From the NCBI GenBank assembly GCA_965240325.2, contig OZ251248.1:558001-622000 (forward strand): a stretch of 64,000 bases of DNA, given 5' to 3'. Origin of the DNA: Rebecca billardiae RCC1528 (taxonomy: Eukaryota > Haptophyta). Position numbers and translations under genes: made by a program. Positions within the stretch are counted from its first letter, which is position 1, and each line of letters starts with the position of its first letter. The notes under the pieces were generated by a model that saw only the letters and a list, made by a program, of their open reading frames with translations, was not told the DNA's origin and searched no databases. Positions 59,337 to 64,000 of this stretch are shown one piece after another.

Positions 59337-62241
59337 AGCGCGCGGCCCAGCTCATTGCCGATCAACCGAGCTGGCGCGTACGACGAATCCGAACAGTGCG
59401 TCGTCAATGTGATGCCCGCGCTGCGGACTCGGGACTGCCGCACGGCACCGCACTCGGTCTCGGCCGCAGCCTGGGCGGTGCCGCCGTCCAACGCACGAGA
59501 CGCTACACTTCTATGATGAAGACAGCGCGCGCGGCTACAACTATACTACGACCGCTGATGGCATCGATCCGCCTAGGTTGCCGGCGTCCGACGGCCGCCG
59601 GTACCGGGCCGCCTCACTAGTAGTAGTATTAATATATATATATATATATATATATTGGGATCGTACGTTGATCAGACGAGTGGCGCGTGTCCGCAGTGGG
59701 AGTGGCCGGCTCGGTGATCCTCGTTGAGGCACTCATTGTGGTCCTGGGCCGCACGTGGCCGCTGTCCGCGCGACACAGTGATGAACAGGCCTCTGGCTGG
59801 CAGGACCGGCAAGCCAGACAGACAGACAGACATGGGCGGGGAGGGCGGGCCAAACAAAGCAGCTGCTGGTCGTGGCAATGCGCGGCTCGGGCGTGCGGCG
59901 GTAGGTGCGCAGCCGAGCGGCTTGCTGAGACGAGTTGGGCATCCTCTGCTGGAGGTCGAGGCGAGAGGTGTCTGGCGCGCAGCTGTTGTGCGCTCAGCGC
60001 TGCCGAGTCCTACCTCGCGCGGATCGAGGACGGAGGAGCGAGGTGCGCGCCGATGATGCCCGCCGAATGCCCTTTGGGGCTCCGAGGGAGGCGACAAGAG
60101 CCTCAGAGCAGCTCGCCTTGCGAAGAAGTGGAATGGCTCGGAAGCGCGCCCGAGAAGCCATCTCACTCCAGGTGATGGCAGCAGCCAGCCGTGTACCCGT
60201 AGATTGTATAGAAGGTTCATGACGAATTCTGCGAGCTGGGTGCAACAGAGTGACGAGAGCCGTAGGGGGGCCAAACCGCCCATTTAAAAATGAAAAGCAA
60301 AGTCGCGTCGCATTTTCGCTCCGCCCTCGGCCTTTTAGGGTGGCGCGGAGCCTTTTTCTCGGACCCCGCTCGAAAATCGAGCTTCACGCCTTCGGACGCT
60401 CAGAGCTCGGTTCCGCTCCAGCGCGAGCGGCCGGAGGCAGTGGACCGCCGCGCGCTCGCGACCTTTGAGACGCCGAGATGGTCTCGGGTGCGCGCGCGCG
60501 TGACGCTGGTGGGCGCTACTGACCCGTGCCTTTGCGCCACCAGCGGCTCACCACCCGCTTCTTGGCCATCTCGCGCCGTGCGCGGCGCGCGTCGGCCGGC
60601 TTGAATTGGCGCGCTGCGTGCGCCCGTCACGCTACCGCACGGTGTGGCTCATGATCAACTCGCACAGTTGAGATCGATGCTCGCACCAAGTGCCCATGTA
60701 TGTATGTGGATGCCCAGCTCGCCTAACCTGCCCTGCTGCGCCGGAATCGCCGTCAGCAGACCGGCGCGAGCTCGCGCGCAACACCTCCGCGGAGCTCGCA
60801 ACTGTCATGTTCCGCTTGTAGGGCCCGTGTTTGCACCTGCCGTGGCACTTGCGATGGTCAGTACGTTGGGTATGGGTCACGTGTGCCCTCTGATGGCGTC
60901 TGGGCGCCTCCCGTTCGCCTCTCAGGACGTCGCGGACGTGCTCGCAGGCAGCGGTTGGCTCATTCGACAGGTCCGACGTGCACTCGACCGTGCCTGCAAG
61001 CGCGCCCCTGTGACGCTCATGCCTGCAGAAGCAGATGCAGATGGGCCCTCATGCACCCTGGTGCGCCCAAGACCGGCGGGAGCGTCAGAGACCGTCTCAA
61101 TCTTGACACCTTGCACACGCCGGCGCTTGCCGTTGGGCTCCGCGCAGCCAGCCAGGAGCGCCGAACAGCGCCGGATCAGCCTCTGTAGGCCGAATATCCG
61201 CCCCTAAGCCCAGAAATAGCGCGGAACAGGGTAGTGCGTACCTATATGGACCAATCCCATCCAGCCTGGTTTGGTGCAGACACGCCAGCCACCGCCTGGA
61301 GCAGACGTTTGCTGCCGAATCGCATGCTCGGCACTGTGCCGCACTGCGACGACGACAGATTTGACCTGCCTCGTAGGTCTCGGCCAGGGAGCGGTGACGG
61401 TTGGCTCGAGTCACTTTAAACCTTGACTATGACCGAGAGCACTCCCGGGCTAAGGACGTGGGGCCGGTGCTTTGGGTCTACTATGTCTGCAATACGCCGT
61501 ACGCGTGGCCGTATACACAGTCTGAAAACGTATCTCGCAGCTCGAGATCAGACGAGGCTGTATTCATCAGCATGGCGCCTATATACACAGTGGGTATGTA
61601 ACGATCGGTGGCTTCTAGTAAACTACATATTTGACAGCCTGCCAGTACACAGCCTATATCGCATGTTGGGACCTGCTGCTGCTGGGGACTCAGAACGATC
61701 TCGCTGAGATGCTCTATCAAAGTGAGGTCGACATGGTCTATATGTCACATATAGGACGACCGTTACATACCGTTTCCAATACGTTCAGGCTCATTCTAAT
61801 AAGTAAATATGCTAGCCGTTACGCCCTATATTCAGGGTATGTGCACCTGATTTTTTTACATGGCCGGCCCAGACCCCTCCAGAGGGCAAATGATCCAGCC
61901 CGAAATCAGCTCTAAACACTCGCTAGGACCCGAGCTCGTGGCCGTCAGTAACGCTACAGTGCCACTTTGGCCCCCCTACGAGAGGCCACACGGCGAGCCC
62001 CGCCGTCACGCAGCCCGTACACACTCAGTTATTGTACCAATAACACCACATATAAGTATTAATACTTTATTAAGTAATTGGGCATTGGCGTGCTGACGAT
62101 CGCGATGTCAATGGCGGACGATATGACCGCGGCGGGCGGTCGGCGTCGCCGCATCGGTCCGACGACCGTCCCACGATCCGTGGAGCTCCGCGGCGACGTC
62201 GAGCCAGAAGGACGACGCGACGTGTCGGAAGGACGGCGTGC
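59337..62241. other. 2.9-kb region with no gene recognised
   Basis: To 59954 it repeats 50873-51490. Beyond that it is new sequence. The stretch 61400-62080 is lower in GC and holds repeated words such as tatatacacag and gttacatacc. Open frames up to about 190 codons (60644-61207, plus) show no domain. Because this DNA continues past the point where the first copy stops at the gap, it is probably the true right neighbour of the DUF1971 gene. Confidence 0.4.
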
Positions 62242-64000
62242 CTACTCGCCCGCCGTGGGCGGCGCGAGCCGCGAGAGCGACGTGTCGAGTCGCTCGACCA
62301 CGTCCACGACGAGCGCGCGCACGCGCGCCTCGACCACCGCGCGCGCCTCCTTGCCGCCGTCCCCGGGCGGCAGCGCGCGTGCGTCGCGCGCCTCGCCTTC
62401 GGCGGGCGGCGCGAGCACGTACGCGCGCTCAGCCCAGTCAAAGTGCCACCACTGGCCCTCGCGCAGCAGGGGCTGGCCGGGCGGCGGCGGCGGGCAGCGC
62501 GGGAAGAGGCGGCTCTCCTCCTCGGCGAGGGTCTCAGACTCGGACGCCAGCTCGTGCGAGACGACGGCGCGCAGCTGCTCCTTGGCGCCGTTCGGGCCGG
62601 AGCCGGGGTCCTGCCGTGGCACCGCCGCGCGGGCGGGCAAGAGGGCGCGCGCACCGCGCACCACGCACAGCCCGGGCAAAGGGGGTCAGCGCGCGGCGCG
62701 CGGCGCGGCGCGTCGCGCGCGAGCGCGCGAGCGCGTCGCGCGAGCGCACCGGCTTGAGTCCGCACGCGCCCAGCGCCTTGCGCACGGCCGAGGGCTTGGC
62801 GGCAGGCAGGCTGTCCAGCTGCGCGCGCAGCTCGGCGATGCGCGCGCGCCGGCGCTCGATGACCGCAAACAGCTCCATACGCGCGGCGTGGTCGGCCTCG
62901 GCCGCGGTGGCTGTGGCGGTGCCGGCGGCGGGCACGGCGTGCGCGCCGTCGGGCGCGCCGCCCTCCGCCTCCGGCGCAGCCTCCGCCTCCGCGCCGTCCG
63001 CCGCCTCCTCCGCCTCCTCCGCCTGCGCCGCCTGCGCCGCGCGGCCCCTCTGCAGATGGTCTGGCGGCGTGGGAGGCCGGCTCGGGTAGCGGCCGACGCG
63101 CGGGCGCAGCCCGAGCGCGCCGCGCGCGCCGTCCGCGGTGTCCACGAGCGCCTCGGCCAGCGCGGCGACCGCGTGCCACGTGACCGCCCACGCGCTCGGG
63201 TGCTCCGGCGCGCGCGGCGGCGGCACGGAGCAGCGCGCGACCAGCTCGCACAGCTCGTCCGCCAGCGCAGCGCTCTCGTCTGCGCCCATCCCCGTCTGAT
63301 GCGCGGCGCGGGGCGACAAGCCGGGCGCGGGCGCAGCGTCAGCAAGTGGCTGTGAGCGCGGCGGCCTTGGTCGGCGCGCGCCGCCCCCTCACGCGTCCGC
63401 GCCGCGCGCAGACGCGGTGCGCGCGCGCGCGCCACGCGCGCGCGAACAGCCGCGCGCGCACACGGACGCGCACCCCCAGGCGCGCGCGCGCGCGCGCGCG
63501 CTCACCTGCTGCCGCGTGAGCGCCTCCTCGAGCGTGAGCACGCGCAGGTCCCACTTCGACCCGCCGAGAACTTTCTGCGAAAGTTCGTGCAGCCGCGCAA
63601 ACTCGGGCTGCGTGAAGCTGAGGCCGAGGTCGGCGTTGGCGGACTCGAAGGCGGCGCGCGGCGCCGCCGACTCCGCGGCGCGGTCGCGCGCCGCCAGCGC
63701 CACCGTCTGGTCGAGCGCGTGGCTCTCGGCCAGCACGATCGCGCGGCCGACCAGCTCCCGCGCGAGCAAGTCGCGCACGAAGGAGTCGAGCTCGGAGGCG
63801 GCGAGCTGCGCGCGCACGGCCGCGGCGCGCGCGGGCAGCGCGGTGGGCGGCGGCTCGGCGCACAGCGCGCGCAGCTCGAGCGCCGGGAGCTCGGCGTCGG
63901 GCAGCGGCGGCACGGTGTGCAGCACCCAGCGCGCCGTGAACACGCCCGCGTTCGGCGAGACGAAGCCGACGGGCAGCGAGCGCGACTCGCCGGGCAGCAG
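62242..64000 (-). CDS. MYCBPAP-like protein, 5' end outside window
   Basis: Model: exon 64000-63506 (partial), 63295-62750 and 62610-62242; introns 210 and 139 bp, phase 0, donors GTGAGC and GTGCGC, acceptors ATCAG and GGCAG; 469 residues seen. It opens with an Ig/ASH-like beta segment (LLPGESRSLPVGF, PNAGVFTARWVLHT). A helical part follows with LGLSFTQPEFARLHELSQKV and KWDLRVLTLEEAL, the pattern seen in MYCBP-associated proteins linked to cilia and sperm flagella. The rest is Ala/Glu-rich helix, a Pro-rich stretch and a helical C-terminus (RVRALVVDVVERLDTSL). The family call is from motif pattern only. It implies a flagellated cell. Confidence 0.5.

Larger units (their letters stand above)
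51691..59954. repeat. Apparently exact 8,264-bp copy of 43227-51490
   Basis: Every base position compared matches at an offset of 8,464, including intergenic repeats and all inferred proteins. The first base after the gap matches 43227, and the last base before the gap (51490) matches 59954. Both copies therefore end exactly at the gap, which points to unmerged overlapping contigs and not to a biological tandem duplication. Confidence 0.9.

Noticed and set aside
51691-59954. Treating the second copies as paralogues
   Set aside because: Exact identity, including intergenic DNA, and ends that meet the gap to the base argue for an assembly artefact.
1-64000. tRNA or rRNA genes
   Set aside because: I looked for B-box-like GTTCGAxxC cloverleaf contexts and conserved rRNA words and found none convincing. 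A covariance-model scan would settle it.

Overview
This is nuclear DNA from a GC-rich single-celled eukaryote, most likely an alga with a complex plastid; the gene style fits a haptophyte, but the sequence alone does not prove that. Genes are spliced with short GT-AG introns whose donors are mostly GTGCGC/GTGCGT. One small protein has a signal peptide followed by a transit-like region. Ion-channel, flagellar-type and cell-surface genes are present, and (AT)n tracts are scattered through otherwise GC-rich DNA. No bacterial-style operon, rRNA, tRNA or CRISPR array was seen.

Layout. (1) 1-18061: an 18-kb GC-rich repeat. Its most obvious open frame is a plus-strand poly-glycine frame, but the evidence favours the MINUS strand. 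There a signal-peptide-like N-terminus runs into about 5,900 codons of Ser-Pro-Pro-Pro repeats, a giant hydroxyproline-rich cell-wall-type protein that leaves the window at the left edge. The repeat has higher-order structure, with 696-bp units on the left, 516-bp spacing in the middle and 696/648-bp units on the right. (2) 18062-24123: gene-poor DNA with a helicase-like fragment, then a 4-kb element with ~395-bp terminal inverted repeats and no recognised transposase. (3) 24347-26476: a six-exon plus-strand gene for a surface protein with RTX-like GGxGxD repeats, a Pro-rich linker and one membrane helix. (4) 26998-30459: a young LTR retrotransposon carrying only gag, inserted in an AT microsatellite. 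(5) 31061-42755: a GT61-like glycosyltransferase head-to-head with a secreted protein, a three-exon helical protein of unknown function, and a cyclic-nucleotide-gated-type K+ channel. (6) 42909-51490: a LIN37-like gene, a membrane-anchored LRR gene of seven exons, an armadillo-repeat protein and a DUF1971 cupin. (7) 51491-51690: a 200-N gap. (8) 51691-59954: what appears to be an exact second copy of 43227-51490. Because both copies end at the gap to the base, this is most simply two overlapping contigs that were not merged, so region 6 is probably counted twice. (9) 59955-64000: empty DNA, then the 3' part of a MYCBPAP-like gene.

Several genes (RTX-like, LRR, LIN37-like, 36-kb gene, channel, MYCBPAP-like) were assembled by joining frames at GT-AG sites with matching phases. 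These models are inferences from sequence and have no transcript support.
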